From assembly GCF_014203225.1 (NCBI RefSeq), contig NZ_JACHIO010000001.1:479600-543599 (forward strand): 64,000 bases of DNA. The letters run 5' to 3'. The notes below the pieces were generated by a model. It was not told the DNA's origin and made no database searches. It saw only the letters and a list, made by a program, of their open reading frames with translations. This document shows positions 26,701 through 36,321 of the stretch, piece by piece (position 1 is the stretch's first letter; each line of letters begins with the position of its first letter). Position numbers and translations under genes: made by a program. Source of the stretch: Granulicella mallensis (GTDB taxonomy: Bacteria; Acidobacteriota; Terriglobia; Terriglobales; Acidobacteriaceae).

Positions 26701-27359
26701 GAGATGTTCCAGGTTCCCGAACCGCCTCCTCCCTGCTGTGATACTGAGGCGCCGTTCAAAGAGAACTGATTATAGTTCCCTGATTGCCCATTGATGGAAT
26801 AGGCATTGCTCTCGTCCTGCCCGGTGGCCTGTTGTGCGCCTGTCGTGGCATAGTTTTTTACCCCAGGAACAAGTGACAAAAGTCCATAGACCTGGCGGCC
26901 ATTCAAAGGAAGATTTTGGACCTTCTCTGGATCCATTACAGTTCCACCGGAGGCGTCATCTGTATTGAGCCCCACGGCATCAGCGGAAACTACTACTGAT
27001 TCGGAGACGCCACCAACTTGCAGAGCGAAGTTCAGATTGATCTTTGAAGAGACTTCGATATTAATATTGCTTTTCGTAACCTCGCCAAAGTCCGGCGCCT
27101 TGGCAGATACCCGGTACACGCCCAATTGAACATAGGGAATCGTGTATTCCCCATTGGCACTTGTCACCGCATGATAAGTCTGCTGCGGGCCTACGGCAGT
27201 GATCGCAGCTTTGGGTATCACCGCTCCTGATTGATCCGTTACCCGTCCAGTGATCGTGCCTCGATATTCCTGAGCCCCACAACATGCCGAGAGAAAGAAC
27301 GTTAACAGGCAAATTCCGAGGAAGAGACGCTGTTGCAGATTTGACATTAGCTTAGGCAT
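23769..27359 (-). CDS. TonB-dependent receptor, Oar-like
   Basis: A 1196-residue receptor from the ATG at 27359 (MPKLMSNLQQRLFLGICLLT), preceded by AGAGGTC; the frame is open further upstream but the signal peptide starts here. After the signal comes a carboxypeptidase-regulatory-like domain (GTITGRVTDQSGAVIPKAAI ... NGEYTIPYVQLGVYRV), a plug with VQNLPLNGRQVYGLLSLVPG and the block VEEFKVMTNTYDAQYGREAG, then a barrel ending in RQIQLSLKVLF with the usual terminal Phe. It probably imports oligosaccharides released by secreted hydrolases. The CCCTTNNGAGGG site at 27667-27678 lies 308 bases upstream. It follows the GH29 gene on the same strand. Confidence 0.92.
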   Translation of the reverse strand: MPKLMSNLQQRLFLGICLLTFFLSACCGAQEYRGTITGRVTDQSGAVIPKAAITAVGPQQTYHAVTSANGEYTIPYVQLGVYRVSAKAPDFGEVTKSNINIEVSSKINLNFALQVGGVSESVVVSADAVGLNTDDASGGTVMDPEKVQNLPLNGRQVYGLLSLVPGVKNYATTGAQQATGQDESNAYSINGQSGNYNQFSLNGASVSQQGGGGSGTWNISPSVDAVEEFKVMTNTYDAQYGREAGGTVNTVLKSGTDQFHGTVYDFWRNSILDANYYQLNQQGQSKAFHNQHQFGGTVGGPILHKKLYFFGSYEGWREVYPVAVVTGTVTPDMLPGPDGSVNLTNYLANTSAHNIYDPLTTHCVVPGQNPCESYARNPFPNNTIPANRISQIGLNILKLWPHPNVPGNTYSNNYIGDNPGRFQYNQPIVRVDYAFSDRTRMYGMFAWWSGTSDSNSSGLPGEIAQGNINNYKSSLTQVLDLTHTFTSTLFGDIRVSYNRATNISYDGALAAGLDNSLTAESLGLSMPQIPTTSNRYAPEIGISNCCTANIIGNTVNPNMYETYELSPSVNQVLGHHNLHYGADFMLFHDIPGGDGQPNGNFSFGSQYTQQDPYNNVGDGDGIAELLLGVPDSGSVDDFLTAYESYNYYAAYAQDDWKILHNLTINLGLRWETESSPRDRNNRLTAGFCTTCVNPVTNQLDYSGAAASLSNPILGGLQFANGNFTAYQNYWGSLLPKVGVSYALGDKLVVRGGWGLSSALGVELGAQSTWQETTGYTASLNGGLTPSGYFSTGNPYPNGFTPPPGNSQGLESGIGNGVQYDQRDRRIPRVQSYSFGFQGAGPFQSVWDLEYVGAHTTRLRSTIQLNSITPAEFADAHVNPGKYNAQVPNPFYGIAGPATTLGSSQTISAVRLLVPFPEFDYVADYADPQGYSNYNSLQAKFEKRLTNSNVLVKGLSVLASFTWSKMMTATDRLNDSQDSFVDVNPTYHIDPYDRGWDFSFSGLYTLPIGKGGLIASNAHGLLGQALDSWQLDWIFQNDGGQPIGYPNGYVYNCGGPYNIRPAHKTYYSYLNNSDNYSAYTSGTQPSCFTPLAQYTAITAMPNTGVVRTPWAQQTSLGVEKRFNITNDIKLQFKAEAFNLTNTPIFGGPNTGNVTDPLTRNNNVADPNAPGAWSGYGTVGANQQNSPRQIQLSLKVLF

Positions 27360-28012
27360 TGCTGACCTCTGAAATGGATGTACTTGTTCGGTTGAATCTG
27401 TGTTTTCGACTGGATTCCTGGGGATCATCGTCACAGCCAGAAACATGGGCCCTGAGGTGTTCGGAGATCTCGGTTCAATTCACAGCACTCTGCAGGCCGA
27501 GGCACAGTCGCAGCTACCTGAACCCATAACCCCATCAATCTTTCGTGAGAGTTAAATGGGCTTCGCCCACTCTCGCTTCTTTCACGCGAATTTCAGAGGG
27601 TCAACACGATGAGTTTTTCTCAAGAAGGCGAAGCGGCATATCCTCGTTTGAGGCGCGCGCCAACACCCCTTTAGAGGGGCAGAACGTGCACGCTACCAAC
27701 GCAATCACTGAACTCGCGGCTTTACCGTCTGATCCGGCAATGATCTCGCAGCGATCATTGCCGGATCTCAACAGTTGCTGGAACCACGACCGATTCGAAT
27801 CGAATTAGCCAAGAAGGGAAAGTGCGACGTCGACGCACCGGCGTTTACCCAGGCATTTACCAGGGATGCGCAGCGCAAACTCTCAAGTACGCCCAAACGT
27901 CGATGGCATCCTGTGCCATGAATGGCGAGGACGGGGATGCCAACAGGTTTTGCTCACTCCAACATGAATCGAGGTCCGACACCGGATTTGCGGCGACCAA
28001 TGGAGGCTGCGA
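27360..28012. other. 653-bp intergenic region with operator-like site and hairpin
   Basis: No gene is recognised. The region holds the CCCTTTAGAGGG site (27667-27678) and a perfect 15-bp stem (27731-27745 with 27753-27767, 7-base loop). The hairpin lies between the end of the GH29 gene and the receptor gene, and could terminate GH29 transcription on the minus strand; there is no clear T-run. Short frames in all phases have poor starts and no family resemblance. Confidence 0.55.
27667..27678. promoter_or_regulatory. CCCTTNNGAGGG site 1, upstream of TonB receptor
   Basis: Sequence CCCTTTAGAGGG, extended by one more C and G on either side. It is one of three copies in this gene cluster (33158-33169, 36758-36769), each in front of a different transcription unit. 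It is probably the binding site of a shared regulator, with the NarL-type protein at 36892-37521 the nearest candidate. Confidence 0.5.
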
Positions 28013-29452
28013 TCACAGGGGTTCATTGTAGACTCCGAATTCGGTAATGCCAGGAGGTAACGTCGAGCCAGACAATACCAACCGAATACGCTCCGCACTG
28101 ATCCGTTCGAACTGGTGCAGCTGGAATGTATTCCCACCTTTGCCTATTGCGAGATCGGACCATGAGCCGTCATGCCAATGCTGCACTCGATAGCTGTCAA
28201 TTCGGCTCTTCGCTCCAGAGTCCGAGTCGTAGCGGGACTCCACGATCGAAACGGTATTGAATGCGACCGATTGATCAAAATCAATCTCTAGCCAGCCTGA
28301 CTTCTGCCCTTCATCGCATATCCAGGAACTTCGAAAGTTATTGTCATTCGCGAGATCGGGTCCGGACGTATCGGCACTGCTGCTGGCAAAAGAACGCTTG
28401 GCAAATGCCAGATTCGGAGTCGTGATCTGGATGGAGGCGGCTATCTTCGGGGAAGGACCGGGGTTCTTCCAAAGCTTGCCAATCTCCTCAAGCCTCGCAA
28501 TTGCGTTTGGATCAAATCGCCCATCCCGGTTCGGAGCGACATTCAGGATGAGATTGCAATGTCCTTGATTGAACGGAATTAGCCATTCGTCGACAATCTG
28601 CTTGGCTGACGTTAGCTCTTGCCGAGGATAGTCAGACTTCCAAAACCATTCGCTCTGCAACGTAGTGCCAGACTGCGATGGAACCAGACTGTCAGCTGGA
28701 ATCTTCTGGCCGGCGTGTTGCTCGTACTCCTTGATATCTGAGTAATAGAGAGCGGGGCCAGGATACTGGCCCGCGTTGTGGTCAGAGACCAAACAATTGG
28801 GCTGAAGGCTCTTTATATGATCGTAGATTGTCCTAAAGGGGAGTTGATCGTAGTGCAACCGCGCCCAACCACAGTCCCACCCGTCGAAGATCAACATCGT
28901 GATCTCTCCGTAGTTGGTCAGAAGCTCGGTTAGCTGGACTTTAATCAGGTCGATCTTCTGCGATGTGATCTGATACGGACGGATATCAGCCCTCAGATCG
29001 AGAATAGAGAGATAGAGGCAAACTTTCAGCCCGCGCTTCCGAAAGGAATCGGTATAAGAGCGGACGATGTCATGCGGGAAGGACGAGTCCTTGACACTTG
29101 GGCTACTAGTCCTTGTGGGCCAGAGACAAAAGCCGTCATGGTGTTTCGTCGTCAGACATCCATATCCCATGTTGGCGGACGCGGCCGCCTCTGCCCACTG
29201 ATCCGTGTCCAGATGAGCTGGATCGAACAGCTTCGGAGATGCCTTTGGGTCTCCCCACTCACGCTCCTCAAAGGTAGCCATGTTCAGGTGAATGAACATC
29301 CCGAAACGCAAGTCCAGAAACTTCTGCTGCAGATCTAACAACGGCTCCCGCACTTGAGTCGGAGCGGACAAAGCGTCCAATCTGCGCGCGCCTCCTAGCA
29401 ACGTCGCAGCTGTCATGAGCCCATAGTTGAATTCTCGCCGGCTGATCGTCAC
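28013..29452 (-). CDS. GH29 alpha-L-fucosidase with F5/8 type C-like C-terminus
   Basis: A 479-residue protein from GTG at 29452, preceded by AAGGAG. A Tat-like signal (SRREFNYGLMTAATLL) exports it. The catalytic domain shows GH29 hallmarks: RFGMFIHLNMATF (49-61), CLTTKHHDGFCLWPT (99-113), and the nucleophile in LIFDGWDCGW (Asp190). Residues about 350-479 form a discoidin-like beta-sandwich (SSWICDEGQKSGWLEIDFDQ ... RIRLVLSG), probably a sugar-binding module. It should release alpha-linked fucose from glycans. It lies between two TonB-dependent receptors, 137 bases downstream of one, which makes a fucosylated-glycan utilisation locus plausible. Confidence 0.9.
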   Translation of the reverse strand: MTISRREFNYGLMTAATLLGGARRLDALSAPTQVREPLLDLQQKFLDLRFGMFIHLNMATFEEREWGDPKASPKLFDPAHLDTDQWAEAAASANMGYGCLTTKHHDGFCLWPTRTSSPSVKDSSFPHDIVRSYTDSFRKRGLKVCLYLSILDLRADIRPYQITSQKIDLIKVQLTELLTNYGEITMLIFDGWDCGWARLHYDQLPFRTIYDHIKSLQPNCLVSDHNAGQYPGPALYYSDIKEYEQHAGQKIPADSLVPSQSGTTLQSEWFWKSDYPRQELTSAKQIVDEWLIPFNQGHCNLILNVAPNRDGRFDPNAIARLEEIGKLWKNPGPSPKIAASIQITTPNLAFAKRSFASSSADTSGPDLANDNNFRSSWICDEGQKSGWLEIDFDQSVAFNTVSIVESRYDSDSGAKSRIDSYRVQHWHDGSWSDLAIGKGGNTFQLHQFERISAERIRLVLSGSTLPPGITEFGVYNEPL

Positions 29453-29589
29453 TCAATTTCTCCTTGCGGCAAAGGGGCCGTCCCGTTATGCATTACTGTT
29501 AGGGAAGAACGTCTGCCATTGCAGCGCAAACCAAATCACGATAGAGCGACCCGAGGCCATCTGTCAGTCAAGAGGCAGTGGCGTTCTCT

Positions 29590-32500
29590 TCAAAAGATGA
29601 TCTTTGCGGCAATCTGAAGCTTGCGAGCATCATTGGCCGTACTGGAGACTACTCCGAAGGTCGTCGGGCTCGAAAGATCGGTTCCAGGTGTACCTAAGAT
29701 GACACTATTGGTTGCGTTGAACGCCTCGCCTCTCAGCTCGAGGCGCGCCGACCCGTACATTGGAAATTGCCGGAAGACAGAGAGGTCAAGATCCCAGAAA
29801 CCTTGTTGCCGCAGAGAATTGCGTCCAACGTTTCCATAGGTGTATTGCGCAGGTGCGACGAAAGCGGCGGTGTTGAACCACTCGTCTTTCGATTGATGTG
29901 CTGGCTTCGGGTTGCCGATAAGATCCGGCCTTTCGTATCCCTCATTTCCAACGTTGGCGATGTCCGGATCAAGATTGAGACTAAAATTCTGGCCGGAGTG
30001 GGCGCTGAAGATGGCATTACCCTGCCAGCCGCCAAGTGCATAATCGGCCAATCTGTTGCCGGTCGAGAAGCGCTTGCCGCGGCCGACCGGCGCCTCGTAG
30101 TTGATGTTCGCCGTGAACTGTTGAGGAAGATCGAATGCAGATACGCTGCGGTCACCGCGGATGTTGTACGGGTTCTGGACATTGGTACCTTCAACGCCGA
30201 AGTAACCCGAGGATCCTTCATCGATCGACTTACTCCAGGTGTAGGAGATTTGATAGGCGAGGCCACCTTCAAAGCGCCGGCTCAAAGCAAGCTGCAAGGC
30301 GTTATACGTTCCGTTTCCGATGGAGCGATCATAGTTGCTGGCAATCATGTAAGGGTACAGCGATCTCGCGCTTGGATCTCCGGGGCCGGGTGTGACGGCG
30401 GTGTTGTAGTAGGTTCCGACATCCAGACGGTGCGATTCCGACCCAACATAATTGAGAGAAAGGTTCATATTTTGGGTCAGCTGCTGCTCGATTCCGAGGT
30501 TGTATTGTTCGGAATAGGGGTTCCGGATATTCGGATCTACGTAGTAATTCGCATTTGACGGAGTGAACGGAGTACTTGCAGGTAGATCGGAGGCACTAGC
30601 ACCGAGAAACGGATTTTGCCCGGTCACTGTTGGAAGTAAGCTTGTGCCGCTAGGCAGATTGAGACTCTGAACGGATTGAGTTCCTATATCCGGCCAGGAG
30701 CCTTGATAGTTCTGCGCCAGTTGGATGGCAGCAGCCCAATTATCGAAGATGATCCCAAAACCTACGTGAATCACAAGGCGTGGGTTGGCACGGTATATTG
30801 CACCGATACGGGGGCCGAAGTTCGCCTTCGTGTCATGCAGTATCCGCCTATCAGGGCTTACGACGACATGCGCGGGCAGAACGCCTCCCGGTATGCAGGG
30901 GGCGTACCCGCGATCCTCACAGGAAGGCGGCAGCTGTTGGACAATGTAGGTGCCATTGTCAAAGTCCATGTCTCCTGTCTCGATGCTGCCCTGCGTTCCG
31001 ACTGAACTCTCTGTTCCGTAGCCAGGGATGAAGGTGCGGTCATAGCGAAGCCCAGCGTTGACCGTTAGTTTCTCCGTGACTCGTATCTGATCCTGTACAT
31101 AGAATCCCATGATGCCGCCCGGTCTCTCCGCGATGTTCACGTTACGGCGGTAGGCGTTATCCGGAACATTGAGCAAGAAGGAAGCGAGGGCGCTTCCCGT
31201 GGTGCCGAGATTATTCGGATCGGCTGTCTGCTGAGGCGCAAACCCGACCTGTCCGTAGAGCTGTTTCTCGGTATGCCCCAGACTATTCCACTCTCCGCCA
31301 ACCTGGAGGACATGCCGCCCGAAGCTCTTCGTGACATCGCTCTTGTACTGCCATGTCGTCGATAGATCGGGGGAAGGAGCAGACGATTCCCCGCCGCTGA
31401 AGAAGCCATTGACACCAATCTGTGGCATCAGTTGAATGCCGCCGACAAATCCTGCAATCGCGGGCGTCGCTCCGTATGTCCCAATTACATTGGGGATAGA
31501 GAAGAGGCTCTCGCTATCGTAGCCAAGATGAGAACGCGCGAATTGGGCCTGCAGGCTGAGTGAAGGTCCGAAGACGTGCATCCAACTCGCTCCGTAGTTC
31601 TGACCCGGCTCACTGAGGGTTTGCGTGATGCTGGGAAGGCCTCCTGGCGTCGTTTCATTCAAGCGCTCTGCGCTGTAGCGAAACCAAACGAAGTCGTGAT
31701 CCCCGAAGTTATGGTCGATCCTGACGGTATAGTTTTGTTGCTGCTGCTTGTTCGACTCTGTATTGATGGCGTTATATTGCGGCGCACTGGGTATGAAGAT
31801 CGGGGCCGGCAGAACCAGCTTTGCATAGGCAACCGCTCTTGGATCAACCTCTGAGGGCGTAATTTGGTTATTGGCATAAGCCGTCCGGAGAAATTGACCA
31901 GGGTTTGCGGGATCGGGTCGAGTCGACGAGGGATCATAGATCTGCGTAGGCACCGCACTTAAATCGCCGCTGAGCTCTGCGGCGGTAGGAACGATAAAGA
32001 AGCTATTGGAAGGCTGACTGAAGAGAAATCCCTCGGCGGCCACAAAGAAAAAGGTGTTCTTGCGCAGTCCTGCCAGTTTAGGAAGTATTACCGGGCCGCC
32101 GAGCGAACCGCCAAACTGGTTCTGTCGAAGCGGCGTAACAGAGCTCAGAAATGGATTGCGCGCATCGAAAAAGTCGTTGCGTAAATACTCCCAGGCAGAG
32201 CCATGGAAGTGCTGCGTCCCAGATTTCGTCACGACATTGACGATGCCACCCGTTACGCCTCCATATTGGGCCTGATCCGGATGAGAGAGAACCTTGAACT
32301 CTTGAATCGCATCAATAATCGGGGCAACGGTGTAGGTGTTGTACCAGCTGTTCTCATCGTTCAAGCCGTCCACCATGAAAAAGTTGCTACGGTTCGTCTG
32401 CCCATTTACCGCGGGAAATGTGAATGCTGAGCCAAAGGTAGTGGGCGTTCGATCACCGCTGCCATTCTGGGCCACGCTGATCGGCGAGGCGCCGGGCGTG

Positions 32501-33006
32501 AGCGAAAGTAATTGGGTGAAGTTACGTCCATTCAGAGGCAGGTCCGTCACTTCCCTACTTCCGATGACCGTGCCCAACTGGGAGCTGCCGGTTTCGAGCG
32601 TCTGTCCTTCCGCTTGCACGGAGACGGTCTCATTGACGGCTCCGACCGTCATCGTTATGTCAATGGTGCTCGTTTGGCTAACAACGAGCGTGAAGCCACC
32701 GCGGCTAAACGTAGCGAATCCGGTCTTCGTCGCTTGCAAGGTATAGGGTCCCGGAGGGACGGCAGGAAAGTTATAGCTCCCGCTGTCGTTGGAGGTCGCA
32801 GCGCGCTCCACTCCCGTTGCCCCATTCTTCAGCACAATCCGCGCGCCTGGCACGACTGCACCGCTCACATCCTTGACCCCTCCTGTAACCGATGCCGAAG
32901 AAAGCTGAGCGGCTGCTGACGGGCTCCAGAGCTGGCTCACCAGAACCATGAACGAAAGGAAGAGTGCCAATTTAGCGCAAGTAGGCCTGCTACACGAAGT
33001 GCTCAC
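29590..33006 (-). CDS. TonB-dependent receptor, Oar-like
   Basis: A 1138-residue receptor from GTG at 33006, preceded by AGAGG. Signal peptide (LALFLSFMVLVSQLWSPSAA), carboxypeptidase-regulatory-like domain (ASVTGGVKDVSGAVVPGARI ... GSYNFPAVPPGPYTLQATKT), plug with VTDLPLNGRNFTQLLSLTPG and IQEFKVLSHPDQAQYGGVTG, and a barrel ending KLQIAAKIIF with terminal Phe. It is only moderately similar to the other receptor of this cluster. It likely works with the downstream fucosidase. The CCCTTTTGAGGG site lies 152 bases upstream of its start. Confidence 0.92.
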   Translation of the reverse strand: MSTSCSRPTCAKLALFLSFMVLVSQLWSPSAAAQLSSASVTGGVKDVSGAVVPGARIVLKNGATGVERAATSNDSGSYNFPAVPPGPYTLQATKTGFATFSRGGFTLVVSQTSTIDITMTVGAVNETVSVQAEGQTLETGSSQLGTVIGSREVTDLPLNGRNFTQLLSLTPGASPISVAQNGSGDRTPTTFGSAFTFPAVNGQTNRSNFFMVDGLNDENSWYNTYTVAPIIDAIQEFKVLSHPDQAQYGGVTGGIVNVVTKSGTQHFHGSAWEYLRNDFFDARNPFLSSVTPLRQNQFGGSLGGPVILPKLAGLRKNTFFFVAAEGFLFSQPSNSFFIVPTAAELSGDLSAVPTQIYDPSSTRPDPANPGQFLRTAYANNQITPSEVDPRAVAYAKLVLPAPIFIPSAPQYNAINTESNKQQQQNYTVRIDHNFGDHDFVWFRYSAERLNETTPGGLPSITQTLSEPGQNYGASWMHVFGPSLSLQAQFARSHLGYDSESLFSIPNVIGTYGATPAIAGFVGGIQLMPQIGVNGFFSGGESSAPSPDLSTTWQYKSDVTKSFGRHVLQVGGEWNSLGHTEKQLYGQVGFAPQQTADPNNLGTTGSALASFLLNVPDNAYRRNVNIAERPGGIMGFYVQDQIRVTEKLTVNAGLRYDRTFIPGYGTESSVGTQGSIETGDMDFDNGTYIVQQLPPSCEDRGYAPCIPGGVLPAHVVVSPDRRILHDTKANFGPRIGAIYRANPRLVIHVGFGIIFDNWAAAIQLAQNYQGSWPDIGTQSVQSLNLPSGTSLLPTVTGQNPFLGASASDLPASTPFTPSNANYYVDPNIRNPYSEQYNLGIEQQLTQNMNLSLNYVGSESHRLDVGTYYNTAVTPGPGDPSARSLYPYMIASNYDRSIGNGTYNALQLALSRRFEGGLAYQISYTWSKSIDEGSSGYFGVEGTNVQNPYNIRGDRSVSAFDLPQQFTANINYEAPVGRGKRFSTGNRLADYALGGWQGNAIFSAHSGQNFSLNLDPDIANVGNEGYERPDLIGNPKPAHQSKDEWFNTAAFVAPAQYTYGNVGRNSLRQQGFWDLDLSVFRQFPMYGSARLELRGEAFNATNSVILGTPGTDLSSPTTFGVVSSTANDARKLQIAAKIIF

Positions 33007-33157
33007 GATGATGACCTCTACAAGGAAACGTTGATGGGAACGGAGTCGGGGGAAAGATCCTTCGAATCTCTCACGTGGACCAAAACTAGATCGACACGAT
33101 GAGTGTCCCTGATGAGGTCAAGCCCGTAAATGCTGAATAGGGTCGTGTTCCTATAAC

Positions 33158-33169
33158 CCTTTTGAGGGA
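33158..33169. promoter_or_regulatory. CCCTTNNGAGGG site 2, upstream of TonB receptor
   Basis: Sequence CCCTTTTGAGGG, preceded by ATAA. It sits between the sensor kinase gene (ending at 33213) and the receptor start (33006), so it can only serve the receptor-fucosidase unit. See the other two copies at 27667 and 36758. Confidence 0.55.
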
Positions 33170-33212
33170 GCGTATACTACCGCCAGCTCGGGTTTGCCGT
33201 AAGCCCTCTCAA

Positions 33213-36200
33213 CTAGTCGGGCATTCTCTTCGTGGCGCCGCTCCTGGCCATCGTACGGCGAATACCTCTCCATACCCGTGCTCCATAGCCAAGAGGCTGC
33301 CCTTTTTGAAAGGCGATACGGCCTGCGATACGGAGTTCAACCTCAGTTCCAAATCCCGCTTTGCTATAGATCTGGAATTCTGCGCCGAGAGAAGCAGCGC
33401 GTTCTCGCATACCCGGGAGGCCCCAGTGATCCACCGTACGACCTGACTTAAGGACCGAGGGTTCGAGGCCGCGGCCATCATCTCGCACCTGAAGCGTTAT
33501 GGAGGTTTTGGAATAGACCAGCTCCGCCTCCACTTTCGAACCTTGTGCGTGCAGGAAGCTATTGTTGATCGCCTCCCGCCCAATGTTAAATATCTCCTCG
33601 GACACTATCCGCCGTAGTGGTCGAGGCGTGCCATGTACTTGCAATACGAATGGGAGATTAGCGTTCCTTGCCATTTCATGCCCTGCCTCAGAGAGAGCTT
33701 CTGGAAGATCAACCGAGTTCGCCTCGGAACGGAGATCGCGAACTCGTTGACGGCCCTCGATGAGCATCTTCTCTGCAAGAACCAGGGTGTCCTCCAATGC
33801 GGCGCGGGTCGAATTTCCTTCTGGGTAATTCGTTGTGAGAACGCCGAACCTTAAGATGAGGCCATGCACCCCCTGCAAGAGAGTGTCATGCAACTCTCGC
33901 GCTATACGCTCTCGCTCCGCCATTCGATCCGCGGCCATGGTCTCGTGCAGAGAGAGAACCTGTCGAATTCTGAAGAGGTAGAGAAGATAGATCAATCCGC
34001 AAAAGACCACCGCGCAGGCGAGAAAAAATCCTCTCGTCTGATTGAATGCTGGCGAGATGTGGAAGGCAAGAGACGCCCCCGTGTCGTTCCAAATGCCGTC
34101 TCTATTGGAGGCGATCACATGAAACACATAGCTCCCCGGAGCAAGGTTTGTGTAGAAAGCCTCTCTTCGCGTTCCTGCATCCTGCCATTCTGAATCGTTT
34201 CCATCGAGCCGATATTTGAAATGGACATTCTCCGAAGAGGTTAGGGTCGGAGCGGTGTAGCTGATCTGTACGCTCTTGGTTCGTGGCGGAAAGTCCAGCT
34301 TGGAGGTCGCTTCGAAAGACCTGTCACCGATGTTCACGGACTTTATAAGCACCGGCGGAGGAGGAGGATTGCTCCATGACTGCAAGGGATTGAGCCATGC
34401 GAGCCCATTCGACGAAACGAACCACAACCTGCCGTCTGAGGCCTGAACCGAGCTCGAACGCGGAGTCAAACCGGGGGGAGAACTATCGAGGTAGAGTGAC
34501 TGATAGGTCACCGGTTGTTCCAAATTTCTAGGCAGTCTAGCGAGCTCTGACCTAGCAATACGACCTACAGCGGATCTATCCGTAATGAACAGATCCCCGG
34601 TTCGTGCGAAGACGAGGCCAAACACGCCTCGCAGCTCTTTGCGGTCTGCCAGTTGTACTGGATTAAAGATTTGATTCCTGAAAAACGCTATGCCAGTGTC
34701 CCCGCCAGCCCATAGAGTCCCTGCTTCTTCCGTCAGAGTCTTGATGTTTCCGAGTTCCAGACCAGACGAATGAGTGAAAGATCTCACCCCTTTCCCGCTG
34801 AATTCAAGGATGAGGTCATCGGGATAGCCCAGCCAGATGGCTCCGCCGCTATCGGTGAACGCACACAGTGCGGCGGTCTTCGATGGAATGGAGGGTGTCT
34901 TGATCTGGGTCCAGGTCCCGCCCGACAAACGAAAGACCCCTTCTCCATCTATAGAGACCCATAGCGCGCCTCCCTTGTCCATCGTCATGGCGAGTACGTT
35001 GTCGATCCCTCGCCGGCGATGGAAATCAGGCAGAGCAATCTGCTCCGATCGACCTGCGATGGTCCGTGACAGTCCATGCGGCGTGCTCAACCAAAGAGCC
35101 CCCTTTGGATCGCGATACAGGGAGCTGACGCTCCCACCGGCACCTATCCTATTCCCTGTCTTTCCGTCGGCATCGATCGTGATCGCTGAGCCGTGGAAGG
35201 TTGTGACGACGACTGATCCATGATCTCCAGGAGCCAATTCCAGATCGGTCGCGCCCGTGGGTAATTTGACCGATACAAACTTGCTTGGAGTAAACCGGTC
35301 AATGCCGTTTTGCGTGCCTATCCAAACATTCTTTTCCCGGTCCTCAAAGACACTGAAGATCTCGTTTCCACTCAGCCCGTCTCTACTCGAAAACTCCTCT
35401 ACGCCACTGGTAGGGGGAACTCCATCGCTGCTTGACACGCGTGATGCGTCAGAGACCCGATAGAGCCCATCGCCCGTGTTTTCGACCCAAAGACCGCCCG
35501 CCTGGTCCACAAAATAACCGGGGGCATCATGTCCCACAACAGATCCGTTCAGATAGGGCGTGTGCTCTGGCGTTTGATGTCCCATGGGTTTGTGCCGAAT
35601 TGAGCGCGTCATCCAAATGGTTCCACCATATCGATAGACAAAGCCGAACCCGGCAACTTGCGGCCCCGCTATCTTAAATCGCGAAGCGCCTCTTGGTAGA
35701 TAGACAACATTCTGACTTGTAAGCACCCAGAGCGTTCCATCTTCATCGATCGCCACCTCCTGCGCCAAAGATTCGGTATAGCCGGAATCGTCCCCCACTT
35801 CCTTCCAGCCTTCGTCTTCGAGACGAAATAGACCGCCTCTAGTTGCCGCCCACATTCGACCATCTCTGTCTTCCGCGAAATGAAATACCTTGACGTTCGC
35901 CGCCAGTCCTTCCGCGTCAACGAAGTTAGTCAGGCGATCGTCCTTGAGCAGGCTCGCTCCGCCATGGGTATAACCGATCCAAAGTCCCCCCTCTTTTGCG
36001 ACAAAGAGCGTCGATATACCTATATCAAGAAGATGCTCGCCGTGCGCGGTTTGAAACTTCTGAAATTGCACGCCATCGAAACGATAGAGGCCAATCGGCG
36101 ATGCAATCCAAAGATACCCATCTGGGGTCTGCGCAAAACATGTTGCGATAGCCGGTGCTCCCTCCCTGGCACTCCAGGCAGTGTGCTGAAACTCGCTGAT

Positions 36201-36293
36201 CGGGGGGTACTCGTCTGCCCGGCAGGTGATCGCTCCACCGCCCACGAGAGACAGTCCGAAGATCACACGCAGGAGGCGGCGCGATAACACCAT
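33213..36293 (-). CDS. Hybrid beta-propeller sensor histidine kinase (Reg_prop, Y_Y_Y, HisKA_3)
   Basis: A 1026-residue membrane sensor. After a signal peptide (RVIFGLSLVGGGAI) come about 600 residues of repeated WIG/WLS-type blades (ex. TPDGYLWIASPIGLYRFDG, DREKNVWIGTQNGIDRF), i.e. two Reg_prop propellers outside the cytoplasm, then a Y_Y_Y domain (FKYRLDGNDSEWQDAG), one membrane helix at about 755-777 (FFLACAVVFCGLIYLLYLF), a HisKA_3 dimer domain with phospho-acceptor His802 in RELHDTLLQG, and an HATPase_c domain (GREAINNSFLHAQ, DDGRGLEP, GLPGMRERA). Similar proteins sense polysaccharide breakdown products. Its partner is most likely the NarL-type regulator at 36892. Confidence 0.92.
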   Translation of the reverse strand: MVLSRRLLRVIFGLSLVGGGAITCRADEYPPISEFQHTAWSAREGAPAIATCFAQTPDGYLWIASPIGLYRFDGVQFQKFQTAHGEHLLDIGISTLFVAKEGGLWIGYTHGGASLLKDDRLTNFVDAEGLAANVKVFHFAEDRDGRMWAATRGGLFRLEDEGWKEVGDDSGYTESLAQEVAIDEDGTLWVLTSQNVVYLPRGASRFKIAGPQVAGFGFVYRYGGTIWMTRSIRHKPMGHQTPEHTPYLNGSVVGHDAPGYFVDQAGGLWVENTGDGLYRVSDASRVSSSDGVPPTSGVEEFSSRDGLSGNEIFSVFEDREKNVWIGTQNGIDRFTPSKFVSVKLPTGATDLELAPGDHGSVVVTTFHGSAITIDADGKTGNRIGAGGSVSSLYRDPKGALWLSTPHGLSRTIAGRSEQIALPDFHRRRGIDNVLAMTMDKGGALWVSIDGEGVFRLSGGTWTQIKTPSIPSKTAALCAFTDSGGAIWLGYPDDLILEFSGKGVRSFTHSSGLELGNIKTLTEEAGTLWAGGDTGIAFFRNQIFNPVQLADRKELRGVFGLVFARTGDLFITDRSAVGRIARSELARLPRNLEQPVTYQSLYLDSSPPGLTPRSSSVQASDGRLWFVSSNGLAWLNPLQSWSNPPPPPVLIKSVNIGDRSFEATSKLDFPPRTKSVQISYTAPTLTSSENVHFKYRLDGNDSEWQDAGTRREAFYTNLAPGSYVFHVIASNRDGIWNDTGASLAFHISPAFNQTRGFFLACAVVFCGLIYLLYLFRIRQVLSLHETMAADRMAERERIARELHDTLLQGVHGLILRFGVLTTNYPEGNSTRAALEDTLVLAEKMLIEGRQRVRDLRSEANSVDLPEALSEAGHEMARNANLPFVLQVHGTPRPLRRIVSEEIFNIGREAINNSFLHAQGSKVEAELVYSKTSITLQVRDDGRGLEPSVLKSGRTVDHWGLPGMRERAASLGAEFQIYSKAGFGTEVELRIAGRIAFQKGQPLGYGARVWRGIRRTMARSGATKRMPD

Positions 36294-36321
36294 ACCCTAA
36301 TTTACCTGCATCGCATCTGTT